DNA of 37,379 nucleotides from Halobacteriaceae archaeon Tc-Br11_E2g27 (lineage in GTDB: Archaea > Halobacteriota > Halobacteria > Halobacteriales > Haloarculaceae): NCBI GenBank assembly GCA_001564135.1, contig LKNH01000002.1:1-37379 (forward strand). Direction: 5' to 3'. Both the position numbers and the translations under genes were made by a program. A model generated the notes under the pieces. That model did not search any database. It worked only from the letters and a program-made list of their open reading frames with translations, and was not told the DNA's origin. Below, in pieces: positions 5,824 through 13,118 of this stretch. Position 1 is the first letter of the stretch. Every line of letters starts with the position of its first letter.

Positions 5824-7392
5824 ATGGTAGAAATAACGATTGACCCAACGACACGAATCGAAGGACACCATGGAACAGTGCTGGAGGTTGAAGACGGTCA
5901 GGTCGTCGAAGCCAAAAGTCAGATGAAGATGTTTCGTGGAGCAGAGATTATCACGATTGGCCGACAGCCCAATGATGCTGCCCAACTTACCGGGATGGTC
6001 TGCGGCGTTTGCTTCCTCTGTCATCGACTTTGCTCATCAAAGGCGTCAGAAGATGCCGCAATGAACGCAGGCGTCTACGACGGGCCACCACGGAATGCGG
6101 TGTTGCTTCGTGATGCTGCAGAAGGGATTTTCTATTTGTGGAATCACGCAATCCATTTGTTTGCACTTGCCGGGCCGGATTACAGCGATGCCGTAGCTGA
6201 CACGGGATTCGACCGCATAGACCCACTTGAGGGTGACGGATATCAGAGTGCGTTGGCAAACCAGCGCAAATTAATGAAGGCGCTGACAGAGTTCGGTGGG
6301 CGAGCACCACACCCAGTGGGCTACATCCCAGGCGGGTTGGCGACGAAAGCGGATGCGTCGACAATCGAACAGGTGAAATCGAGAGTTCGTGAGGTAAGCG
6401 AGTGGCTTGGTCCAACGGATGCGATACCCGAAGTCCTTGAAAACGTCCAAAATGGTGAGTTTGACCCAACGCTCGGTGAGGGGCTTCACGATGTTGTATC
6501 AATCCTCGTTGGCGCTGCACAGATGGGCGCTGCCGAACTCGGAGAAGGTCCAAACCGGTTCTACAGTAACGGGATATTCGAGGACCCAGATACTGGCGAG
6601 TTGTTCCTGCCACGAGGTGTCTATCGGGACGGACAGGTAGAACTGATGGACAAAGAAGAGATTGTTGAGGGTATCACTGAGGATACAGAGTATTCCTGGT
6701 ACACCGACGAGTCAGCAGGAGCGCCAACCGAAGCGCCGCCGCCAGAGCCCGACCTAGACAAAGAAGATGCCTACTCATGGGGGAAAGCACCTCGGTTTGA
6801 CGGACAGTCGGTAGAAGTTGGCCCGTTGGCAAGGCTGGTCGTAGCGGACCTCGACCCGTTCGACCTTCGGGAAACACTCGGTGGTGGGAGTGCTGAAAGC
6901 AATACGCTTAATCGGCTGATTGCTCGGGCACAAGAGGTTGTCCTCGTTCGCGACCAAGTGCTCGAATGGCTTGACGCAATTGACCCCTCGGAACCGTTCG
7001 TCAACGACTTCCCGAAAGAGTTCACAGGTGAAGGCGTTGGATTGTTCGAACCCTCACGTGGCGCGTTGTCACACTATGTCGACATCGAAGATGGAATAAT
7101 CGAGCGATATCAGATTATCACCCCCACGTTATGGAATATCGGGCCACGAGATGGTGAGGGTCAACCGAGTATCATGGAAGAGGCAATCGTCGGTGACCCA
7201 GTCGATGATGTGGAAAATCCGCTTGACATTTTGCGAACGGTTCGCTCGTTCGACCCGTGTTTGGCTTGTGCAGTCCACGTCAGAAGCCCAGAAAGTGAGT
7301 ATGAAACAATAATCGAACCGGCACGGCCAGAGATGGCTGGCGCCGGCGCTTCCTGTGAAGTACGGGATTCCCCCATGATGGACGATGACTAA
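5824..7392 (+). CDS. hyaB: [NiFe]-hydrogenase large (catalytic) subunit
   Basis: A 522-residue H2-splitting subunit that binds the Ni-Fe(CN)2CO site. The N-terminal ligand motif is CGVCFLCH with Cys60, Cys63 and His67. The Glu of RGAE (Glu41) is the expected proton-transfer residue. The Arg near the active site is in SRGALSHY. The C-terminal ligands are Cys479 and Cys482 in DPCLACAVH, and maturation cleavage is expected after His485. The peptide removed would be 37 residues, about twice the usual 15-20. The residue before the first motif, usually Arg (RICG), is Met58 (MVCG). The gene starts 2 bases after hyaA and overlaps the cytochrome gene by 8 bases. The subunit is a little shorter than bacterial group 1 enzymes. 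It has no signal and should be exported with hyaA. Confidence 0.95.
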   Translation: MVEITIDPTTRIEGHHGTVLEVEDGQVVEAKSQMKMFRGAEIITIGRQPNDAAQLTGMVCGVCFLCHRLCSSKASEDAAMNAGVYDGPPRNAVLLRDAAEGIFYLWNHAIHLFALAGPDYSDAVADTGFDRIDPLEGDGYQSALANQRKLMKALTEFGGRAPHPVGYIPGGLATKADASTIEQVKSRVREVSEWLGPTDAIPEVLENVQNGEFDPTLGEGLHDVVSILVGAAQMGAAELGEGPNRFYSNGIFEDPDTGELFLPRGVYRDGQVELMDKEEIVEGITEDTEYSWYTDESAGAPTEAPPPEPDLDKEDAYSWGKAPRFDGQSVEVGPLARLVVADLDPFDLRETLGGGSAESNTLNRLIARAQEVVLVRDQVLEWLDAIDPSEPFVNDFPKEFTGEGVGLFEPSRGALSHYVDIEDGIIERYQIITPTLWNIGPRDGEGQPSIMEEAIVGDPVDDVENPLDILRTVRSFDPCLACAVHVRSPESEYETIIEPARPEMAGAGASCEVRDSPMMDDD

Positions 7393-8326
7393 TCAGGAAC
7401 AAAAGCCAACGGAAGAGGTACGCTCCGATGGCGGGCAGCCAAAAGCAAAACGTGTCGTTAGTTCGGATGAGAGTGTCGGAGTAATCGAACGACTCCCAGG
7501 TGGGTCGTTCGTTGCCAACCTCTGGTGGTCGCTTGCATCTCGGTATGAGCCGTACGTAACGCTTGAGAAGGATAACAAAGAGTCAATCAAGCGCTGGGGC
7601 TATGGCTCGATTATCTCCCATTGGGTGCTAGTGTTCCTGATGGGAGTGGTTGCAGCCACAGGGTTTCTGTTCTGGACAGGGTGGTATGGACCCCTCAACA
7701 TCGGTATCTGGGATGGATACCAGGTATCGTTTTATCTCCATATTTATGGCGGCATAGTGCTGGCAGTGATCGCACTGCTAGTCTTCCCATTCTATCACAA
7801 ATTCGCTGATGGTCACAAACTCCTCGTATCACCCCGCCAGATTAAAGAGGAGATTATAGTCGCCCTCTCATTCCTCGGACTAGTGAAATACATCCCGGGA
7901 TACAAGCAAGCGCGTCGAGCCTATGATGAAGATGAAAAAGAGTGGGTCGGTTATCACCCAATGCAAACTGTCTTCTGGTACGTCACGTGGGGATTCGTTA
8001 TCATCCTCACGCTGACTGGGTTTGCACTGTGGGCTGCGCTGGCAACAGACCCTGCGTGGTGGGTATCGGCGCTTGGATTCATGGCGGGATGGACCACCTA
8101 TGAAACAATGTTGCGACTGCATCTCATCGCCACGTTTTGGGTACTCGCAGCGATTGCAATTCACGCATACTTCGCTGTGATGCCGGGTAATTGGGATGTG
8201 ATGAAGTCAATGGTTGTCGGCACAATCCCGGGCTGGCGGGTTGACGAAGAAACACGGCCCTCGCTTCCCACTGAGCGAAATGATTCGTCAATTGACTCAA
8301 CACCAGAGGAGCATGACCATGAGTGA
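7385..8326 (+). CDS. hyaC: Hydrogenase cytochrome b subunit
   Basis: A 313-residue integral membrane dihaem cytochrome that passes electrons from the small subunit to the quinone pool. After a polar N-terminal extension of about 70 residues there are four main membrane segments. They contain SHWVLVFLMGVVAATGFLF, FYLHIYGGIVLAVIALLVF, WYVTWGFVIILTLTGFALW and HLIATFWVLAAIAIHAYFA. Their histidines (SHW, YLHIY, LRLHL, IAIHAYF) are candidate haem b ligands, as in the hydrogenase/formate dehydrogenase cytochrome b family. The start overlaps hyaB by 8 bases and the end overlaps the protease gene by 8. The N-terminal extension is longer than in E. coli HyaC and has no recognisable domain. Confidence 0.92.
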   Translation: MTNQEQKPTEEVRSDGGQPKAKRVVSSDESVGVIERLPGGSFVANLWWSLASRYEPYVTLEKDNKESIKRWGYGSIISHWVLVFLMGVVAATGFLFWTGWYGPLNIGIWDGYQVSFYLHIYGGIVLAVIALLVFPFYHKFADGHKLLVSPRQIKEEIIVALSFLGLVKYIPGYKQARRAYDEDEKEWVGYHPMQTVFWYVTWGFVIILTLTGFALWAALATDPAWWVSALGFMAGWTTYETMLRLHLIATFWVLAAIAIHAYFAVMPGNWDVMKSMVVGTIPGWRVDEETRPSLPTERNDSSIDSTPEEHDHE

Positions 8327-8924
8327 AAAACTGAATGCGGCCCCGACGCGTCCTGAGAGCGTAGTTGAAGCTGGAGCTGAGTTAGAAGCGAGAGTATCGG
8401 GGAACAGTGCGAATGCAGCGATTATCGGAATTGGAAACCGATTACTCCGAGATGATGGCGTCGGTCCACGTGTTATTGACGCGTTGGAAGAGTCACAAGA
8501 CCTGCCGGAAGGTGTTAGATTGTTCGATGCAGGGACGACTGGATTTTTAGCGCTTGAAGCGATGAGTGGCTGTGAGCGTGCAATCGTTGTTGATGCAATT
8601 CAAACTGGAAAAGAGCCAGGAACTGTTCAAGAGTATCGGTTCAAAGATGGAGAGTTCTCTGAAGAGATACCACAGATGACGATGCATGACATCTCGTTCA
8701 CGGAAGCACTCATCTATGCACGTGAGGTGTACGAACTGCCAACCGATGTCCGAATCATCGGTGTTGAACCTGAATCATTGAGTACTGGGCTTGAGCTCAC
8801 CACACCAGTCACAGCGGCTATCCCTGAAATTCTCGACCGTATCGCAAGCTATGAACCACTAATTGACCCTGAACAGCTAGCGGAATATCAAGTGAGACCC
8901 CCACAAATGGTGAAAGACAAATGA
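8319..8924 (+). CDS. hyaD: Hydrogenase maturation endopeptidase (HyaD/HybD family)
   Basis: The protease removes the C-terminal peptide of the large subunit after nickel insertion. The family opening GIGNRLLRDDGVG, the DAGTTG segment and the His of MHDIS match the three nickel-sensing ligands of HybD; here the first is Asp, as in HycI-type enzymes. I start at ATG 8319, giving 201 residues. GGAG at 8307-8310 is well spaced for it, and it overlaps the cytochrome stop by 8 bases, like the hyaB/hyaC junction. The frame extends to 8214, but that extra part lies inside the cytochrome gene and is basic. About 40 extra N-terminal residues precede the conserved domain. The end overlaps the next gene by 4 bases. 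Confidence 0.92.
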   Translation: MSEKLNAAPTRPESVVEAGAELEARVSGNSANAAIIGIGNRLLRDDGVGPRVIDALEESQDLPEGVRLFDAGTTGFLALEAMSGCERAIVVDAIQTGKEPGTVQEYRFKDGEFSEEIPQMTMHDISFTEALIYAREVYELPTDVRIIGVEPESLSTGLELTTPVTAAIPEILDRIASYEPLIDPEQLAEYQVRPPQMVKDK

Positions 8925-9103
8925 AATCAGTATGGTACTGTACAGAGTGTGAGGCACGGATTACCAGCGAGGAGATTGACCAACATGAGGAGGACGGCCA
9001 TCACGTCAGAGGGCAAATACAGCCTGATAGACTACTGGGGAATGACCCGCACAACGTGACCGTCCTGACACAGGACGAGTTGGACAACAAGGGAGGTGAG
9101 TGA
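8921..9103 (+). CDS. Small zinc-finger-like protein inside the hydrogenase operon
   Basis: A 60-residue protein between the protease gene and hypC. It starts in an ATGA overlap and its stop lies 3 bases before hypC, so it is part of the operon. Cys7-x2-Cys10-x11-His22-x4-His27 has the spacing of a C2H2 zinc finger, in the sequence YCTECEARITSEEIDQHEED. The rest is acidic and polar with no other motif. I know no named hydrogenase accessory protein like it. Bacterial group 1 operons place rubredoxin-like or HyaE/HyaF helper genes in this area, so it could be a metal-binding assembly factor or a regulator. That role is inference; only the motif and position are seen. Confidence 0.75.
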   Translation: MKSVWYCTECEARITSEEIDQHEEDGHHVRGQIQPDRLLGNDPHNVTVLTQDELDNKGGE

Positions 9104-9106
9104 CTG

Positions 9107-9496
9107 ATGTGTCTCGGAATACCCGGTGAGATACTCTCGATTGATGGGCATACAGCGCGTGCAGAGTTCTGGAACGTTGAAAAGACCGTCCGGTTAGATA
9201 TCGTTGGCGAGACGGTGGAAAAAGGAGATTATATCCTGAATCACGCCGGATTTGCGATTCGAAAAATACCCGATGAGGAAGTAGAAGAGACGATTGCAAT
9301 TTATGAGTCATTCTTGGAAGGTGACGAAGATGAAGCACTTGAGGAAATTGGTGCAACGGACGCGACACTTGAATTTGGTGACCGTCCCTCTGCAGTGAAC
9401 AACAAAGACGCCACCCCAATAACCCCAGACCCAGGTGACCGACGGCAAGGACCGGACGCAGATGTTACAACAGAGGGGAACACAGATGGCAACTGA
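9107..9496 (+). CDS. hypC: Hydrogenase assembly chaperone HypC
   Basis: HypC carries the Fe(CN)2CO precursor with HypD and delivers it to the large subunit. The defining N-terminus MCLGIPG with catalytic Cys2 is present and the beta-barrel core continues to about residue 80, with GDYILNHAGFAI near residues 45-56. The protein is 129 residues, against about 75-95 for typical HypC. The extra 40 or so residues form a polar, Pro/Asp/Gly-rich tail that should be disordered. The gene begins 3 bases after the zinc-finger gene and overlaps hypD by 11 bases. I see only one hypC-type gene in this window, so it probably serves this hydrogenase. Confidence 0.93.
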   Translation: MCLGIPGEILSIDGHTARAEFWNVEKTVRLDIVGETVEKGDYILNHAGFAIRKIPDEEVEETIAIYESFLEGDEDEALEEIGATDATLEFGDRPSAVNNKDATPITPDPGDRRQGPDADVTTEGNTDGN

Positions 9497-10592
9497 GGCT
9501 CCCCTACAGTTTCGGGACCCGGACGCAGCAACGGAGCTTGCAGACCGTCTAGAGGAATTAATGAACGAAATCAGTGAGCCAGTGAATGTGATGCACGTCT
9601 GTGGCTCGCACGAACAGGCTATCGCAAAATTTGGACTGCGTAGTCTGCTTCCTGACGGTCTCTCCGTTCGGATGGGGCCCGGTTGTCCTGTTTGCGTAAC
9701 CAACATGCCAGAAGTCGATGAAGCAGTGTCACTGGCTGAGGACGGCGCGATTGTGGTAACGTATGGTGATATGTATCGCGTACCTGGAACCAGTAAAAGT
9801 CTCGCTGATGCAAGCGCCGAGGGTGCGGATGTCGAGATTATCTACTCCGTGAGTGAGGCCGTTGAGTTGGCTGAAGAACATCCAGAGCGCGAGGTGGTAT
9901 TCTTCGCGACTGGCTTTGAAACGACCGCTGCACCAACGGCTGCTGTCCTCGCTGCAGGAGTTCCAGATAACTTCTCGGTGCTATCAGCACACAAATATGT
10001 GCCACCTGCAATGGAAGTCGTTGCAGCCCTTCCCGAGACCGATATCGACGGGTTTCTCGCTGCAGGCCATGCCGCAACAATAACTGGCTACGAGTTGTTT
10101 GAGGATTTCGTCGACGAATACCAGATCCCGGTCGTTGTCGGTGGGTTCGAACCGCTTGACGTCTTACTCGGCATAGAACGGCTACTCGAACTAATCCGAG
10201 ACGAACGGGCTGGATTGGAAAACGCGTATCCACGGTGTGTGAGCGAAGAAGGGAATACCGCTGCCTTGGATATCCTGTGGGACGTATTCGAACCCACTGC
10301 AGGAGAGTGGCGAGGGATAGCGAACATCCCCGATGCGAATCTCATAATTCGCGAGCAGTATGCTGACTACGATGCCCGAAAGCGGTTTGATATCGAACCG
10401 GATACAGGTGCTGCTAACCCACTGACAGAGCAATGTCTCTGTGGCGACATAATGGCAGGAACAGCCGACCCTGATGAATGTGCGCTCTTTGGAGAGGAGT
10501 GTACACCCGCAAACCCTGTTGGTGCATGCATGGTAAGCAGTGAAGGAACTTGCAAAATCTGGCTCGAATATGGAGGGAGACCTGACCTTTGA
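9486..10592 (+). CDS. hypD: Hydrogenase formation protein HypD
   Basis: A scaffold on which the Fe(CN)2CO group is assembled, with a [4Fe-4S] cluster. Conserved Cys39 (CGSHE) and Cys67/Cys70 (GPGCPVC) are present. The C-terminal cysteine set lies in LCGDIMAG, DECALFGEECTP, GACMVSS and GTC. I start at ATG 9486, 368 residues. It has AGAGGGG-like purines at 9472-9478 at good spacing and matches the family's N-terminus. The frame also extends upstream to 9435, but those residues overlie hypC and look non-native. The gene overlaps the end of hypC by 11 bases, a common sign of coupled HypC/HypD synthesis. Confidence 0.95.
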   Translation: MATEAPLQFRDPDAATELADRLEELMNEISEPVNVMHVCGSHEQAIAKFGLRSLLPDGLSVRMGPGCPVCVTNMPEVDEAVSLAEDGAIVVTYGDMYRVPGTSKSLADASAEGADVEIIYSVSEAVELAEEHPEREVVFFATGFETTAAPTAAVLAAGVPDNFSVLSAHKYVPPAMEVVAALPETDIDGFLAAGHAATITGYELFEDFVDEYQIPVVVGGFEPLDVLLGIERLLELIRDERAGLENAYPRCVSEEGNTAALDILWDVFEPTAGEWRGIANIPDANLIIREQYADYDARKRFDIEPDTGAANPLTEQCLCGDIMAGTADPDECALFGEECTPANPVGACMVSSEGTCKIWLEYGGRPDL

Positions 10593-10593
10593 T

Positions 10594-11688
10594 ATGACCA
10601 CCAACAAACAAACATCGCAGAAAGACCACGAGACAGAAAGTCACCCAGAGGCAGATGAAGAGGTAATCACGCTTGCCCACGGCGCTGGTGGCGAAGCAAT
10701 GCGTTCTCTCGTGAACGAACTGGCTATCAACCGGTTTGAAGAGAACACACCGTCGTCAGAGGGAACTGTCGGCTTATCGGCGCTGGATGACGGTTCAGCC
10801 CATCCCCTTCCTAACAGCGACTCATCACTGGTCGTTACGACTGATAGCCACGTGGTGAGTCCGCCAGTGTTTCCCGGTGGTGATATCGGACGACTCTCAG
10901 TCGCAGGTACGGTCAACGACCTTGCGGTAATGGGTGTCACTGACCCTATCGCTCTCACCTGCTCTTTAGTGATCGAAGAGGGAACTCAAAGGGCACAGTT
11001 GGATGAGATAATGGAGTCAATGCGAGAGACCTGCAAAGAAGCGGGAGTGAGTATTACGACCGGCGATACGAAGGTGATGGGTCGTGGAGAACTCGATGGC
11101 CCGGTGATAAACACCACTGGTGTCGGCGTGGTCAGCACTGAGACGGTCGTTGCCGATGCTGGACTCTCACCAGGTGACGCGATCATTGTCTCGGGAACGG
11201 TTGGCGACCACGGCATTGCACTCCTAGCTGAGCGTGAGGGTTTCGATTTTGGCGACAACCTCAAAAGTGATGTTGCACCAGTCAATGACATTGTAAGAGC
11301 GGCAACCGATGCCGGACGAATAACCGCGATGAAAGATCCAACTCGCGGTGGATTGGCGACGACTCTGAACGAAATGGCAGAAAAAGCAAACGTCGGCATC
11401 GAAATCAAACAGGACGATATCCCAGTCAATGATGCAATTGCCTCAGCAGGGGAAATACTTGGAATCGACCCCCTTTCAGTCGCCAACGAAGGGAAAGTCG
11501 TCTTTGGGGTTGACCCAGACGACAAAGAGGCAGTTCTCAGTGCGATACGTGCTCATCAAGGCGGGGAGGAAGCAGCAATTATCGGAACGGTCACCGAAGA
11601 GCAGGCTTCTAGAGTTGTCTTGGACACTGGGTTTGGAAGACGCTATCTGAGTGAGCCGACCGGAGAGACGTTACCACGAATTTGTTGA
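10594..11688 (+). CDS. hypE: Hydrogenase maturation protein HypE (carbamoyl dehydratase)
   Basis: HypE is an ATP-dependent enzyme that turns the carbamoyl group received from HypF into the cyanide ligand on its C-terminal cysteine. The protein ends in PRIC, the family signature, with Cys as the last residue. The PurM-like ATP-binding core shows THAGAGGEAM-type residues near the start (AHGAGGEAM), DSHVVSPPVFPGGDIG and GDTKVMGRG. I chose ATG 10594, two bases after the hypD stop, giving 364 residues. The frame is open back to 10540 inside hypD. A polar acidic N-terminal stretch of about 25 residues precedes the conserved part. The next gene follows after 6 bases. Confidence 0.95.
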   Translation: MTTNKQTSQKDHETESHPEADEEVITLAHGAGGEAMRSLVNELAINRFEENTPSSEGTVGLSALDDGSAHPLPNSDSSLVVTTDSHVVSPPVFPGGDIGRLSVAGTVNDLAVMGVTDPIALTCSLVIEEGTQRAQLDEIMESMRETCKEAGVSITTGDTKVMGRGELDGPVINTTGVGVVSTETVVADAGLSPGDAIIVSGTVGDHGIALLAEREGFDFGDNLKSDVAPVNDIVRAATDAGRITAMKDPTRGGLATTLNEMAEKANVGIEIKQDDIPVNDAIASAGEILGIDPLSVANEGKVVFGVDPDDKEAVLSAIRAHQGGEEAAIIGTVTEEQASRVVLDTGFGRRYLSEPTGETLPRIC

Positions 11689-11694
11689 AAAACC

Positions 11695-12150
11695 ATGCAT
11701 GAACTCAGTATCGCGATGGGAATCGTTAACCGCGCCCTCGAGACAGCCGAGGAACACGGTGCAGAGACAGTAACAGCGCTCACCGTGGAACTTGGGTCGG
11801 CAACGCACGTTAACCCAGCTCAACTCAAATTCTGTATTGAAACAGCCGCCAAGGAAACACCTGTGGCAGAGGCGGTCGTGACAATTGAAGAGGTGACACC
11901 ACTTGCCGAATGCGTTTGTGGCTGGGAGGGAACACCCGGAACTCTCGACCAGGCAATGGTGTATGCTCCAGATGTGACCTGCCCGGAATGCGGAGACCGG
12001 ACGACACTGATACGCGGACGTGAATGTCGACTTGCTACTGTCGAGTTACCAGACGAACAATCACATCAGAAATCTGCGCAGGAGACACCAGCCCCGACCC
12101 AGAACAAACCTCCAGAAGAGAAACGCCTGCTACAGGATAACAAATCATGA
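11695..12150 (+). CDS. hypA: Hydrogenase nickel chaperone HypA
   Basis: HypA inserts nickel into the large-subunit precursor together with HypB. The N-terminal MHE with His2 is the nickel-binding site. The zinc site uses Cys73, Cys75, Cys96 and Cys99 (ECVCGWEG and TCPECGD). The first pair is spaced Cys-x-Cys instead of the usual Cys-x2-Cys. At 151 residues it is longer than the usual 113-120. The excess is a polar tail rich in Gln, Pro and Glu after residue 120. Its stop overlaps the hypB start (ATGA, 12147-12150). Confidence 0.93.
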   Translation: MHELSIAMGIVNRALETAEEHGAETVTALTVELGSATHVNPAQLKFCIETAAKETPVAEAVVTIEEVTPLAECVCGWEGTPGTLDQAMVYAPDVTCPECGDRTTLIRGRECRLATVELPDEQSHQKSAQETPAPTQNKPPEEKRLLQDNKS

Positions 12151-12962
12151 TTCACCACGTCCAGAAGACTATTCCGAACCCGATGAACAGCACAAGAAAA
12201 ACACTCAAACGTATTGAGGACGCAGTCGGGCCAATCCGGTTACATCGGTTTGGACACGACCATGGGCATGCCCATGATGAGTCGGTAAGCGATGTCGAAG
12301 CTGACGTCCTCGCCGAAGTTCGAAAGCGGGCCGGAGAAATTCATGAACGGTTAGCTCACGAGCACGGCGTTTATTGCGTCGAGTTTGCCGGCTCAACCGG
12401 AGGTGGGAAAACCATGCTGATTGAGCGCTTACTTGAGCGTGCCTCCGAAGATGAGGTCATTGGCGCAGTTGTTGGAGATGTTGCCGGTGAAGATGACGCC
12501 AAACGCTTCCGAGCACATGGTATTCCAGTCGAAAACGTAAATACCGAAAAAGAATGCCATCTGGACCCGACGATGGTTTCAGAAGCGATTGAGTCGTTCG
12601 ATTTAGAAGAGCTCGATACCCTGTACCTCGAAAATGTCGGTAACATGGTCTGTCCAGCAGATTTCCCGCTCGGTGCTAACCGACGTGTTCTCGTAGTGAG
12701 TACAACAGAAGGCGACGATGTCATCAGAAAACATCCAATGTTGGTGCAGACAGCAGATATCGTGGCAATTAACAAAATTGACGTGGCCGAGGCAGTTGGC
12801 ACCGATGTTGACCGTATTTGTGATGATATCGAAGCAGTTGCTCCTGGCACACCGATTGTAGAAACAGATGCGAAAAACGATGTCGGGATTGACGAACTAG
12901 CCGCAGCACTTGAGCCTGATGGTACCCACGCCCACCACGGTGAGGCCCCTCATTCACACTAA
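12147..12962 (+). CDS. hypB: Hydrogenase nickel-incorporation GTPase HypB
   Basis: A GTPase that drives nickel delivery. Walker A is GSTGGGKT (residues 82-89). The switch region includes GDVAGEDDAKRF. Metal-site residues are visible in KECHLDP and NVGNMVCPADF. The guanine-specificity motif is NKID. Histidine-rich ends are present: HRFGHDHGHAHDE near residues 33-45 and a short tail with HAHH and HSH, which may store nickel. The start is fixed by the 4-base ATGA overlap with hypA; an ATG 12 codons later is possible. It is the last gene of the hyaA-hypB unit. A 156-base gap with a large palindrome follows before hypF. Confidence 0.95.
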   Translation: MIHHVQKTIPNPMNSTRKTLKRIEDAVGPIRLHRFGHDHGHAHDESVSDVEADVLAEVRKRAGEIHERLAHEHGVYCVEFAGSTGGGKTMLIERLLERASEDEVIGAVVGDVAGEDDAKRFRAHGIPVENVNTEKECHLDPTMVSEAIESFDLEELDTLYLENVGNMVCPADFPLGANRRVLVVSTTEGDDVIRKHPMLVQTADIVAINKIDVAEAVGTDVDRICDDIEAVAPGTPIVETDAKNDVGIDELAAALEPDGTHAHHGEAPHSH

Positions 12963-13012
12963 GACATAACATCCAATTTAGGCGAACAGTCCAATAGTGA
13001 CCCGTACGAGAA

Positions 13013-13098
13013 CTAATACTGCCGGATGTAACTTCGTAAACGTACTCGCCACGCCGGGGTGGCGAGATGGTTTAAATGCTTACGTCCGGTAGTATAAG
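13013..13098. repeat. 86-base concentric palindrome between hypB and hypF
   Basis: Three paired layers share one centre, between 13055 and 13056. The outer arms are 13013-13031 and 13080-13098 (16 of 19 Watson-Crick; 18 of 19 if two G-U pairs are allowed in RNA). The middle is TAAAC 13037-13041 with GTTTA 13070-13074. The inner is CTCGCCAC 13045-13052 with GTGGCGAG 13059-13066 around a 6-base loop. As RNA this is one long hairpin. It could end or protect the hyaA-hypB transcript, or be a small mobile palindrome. Confidence 0.85.
13071..13076 (+). promoter_or_regulatory. TATA-like box of hypF
   Basis: TTTAAA lies inside the right half of the palindrome. About 25 bases on, transcription would start near 13098, just beyond the right arm and 20 bases before the hypF start chosen here. 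Confidence 0.45.
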
Positions 13099-13118
13099 TG
13101 TCCCCAAAGGAGGCAGAC

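Noticed and set aside
8214..8318. N-terminal extension of the hydrogenase protease
   Set aside because: It lies inside the cytochrome b gene, is basic, and a ribosome-binding site favours the ATG at 8319.
9435..9485. Upstream start for hypD
   Set aside because: The extra residues overlie hypC and do not match the HypD N-terminus; the ATG at 9486 has a good ribosome-binding site.
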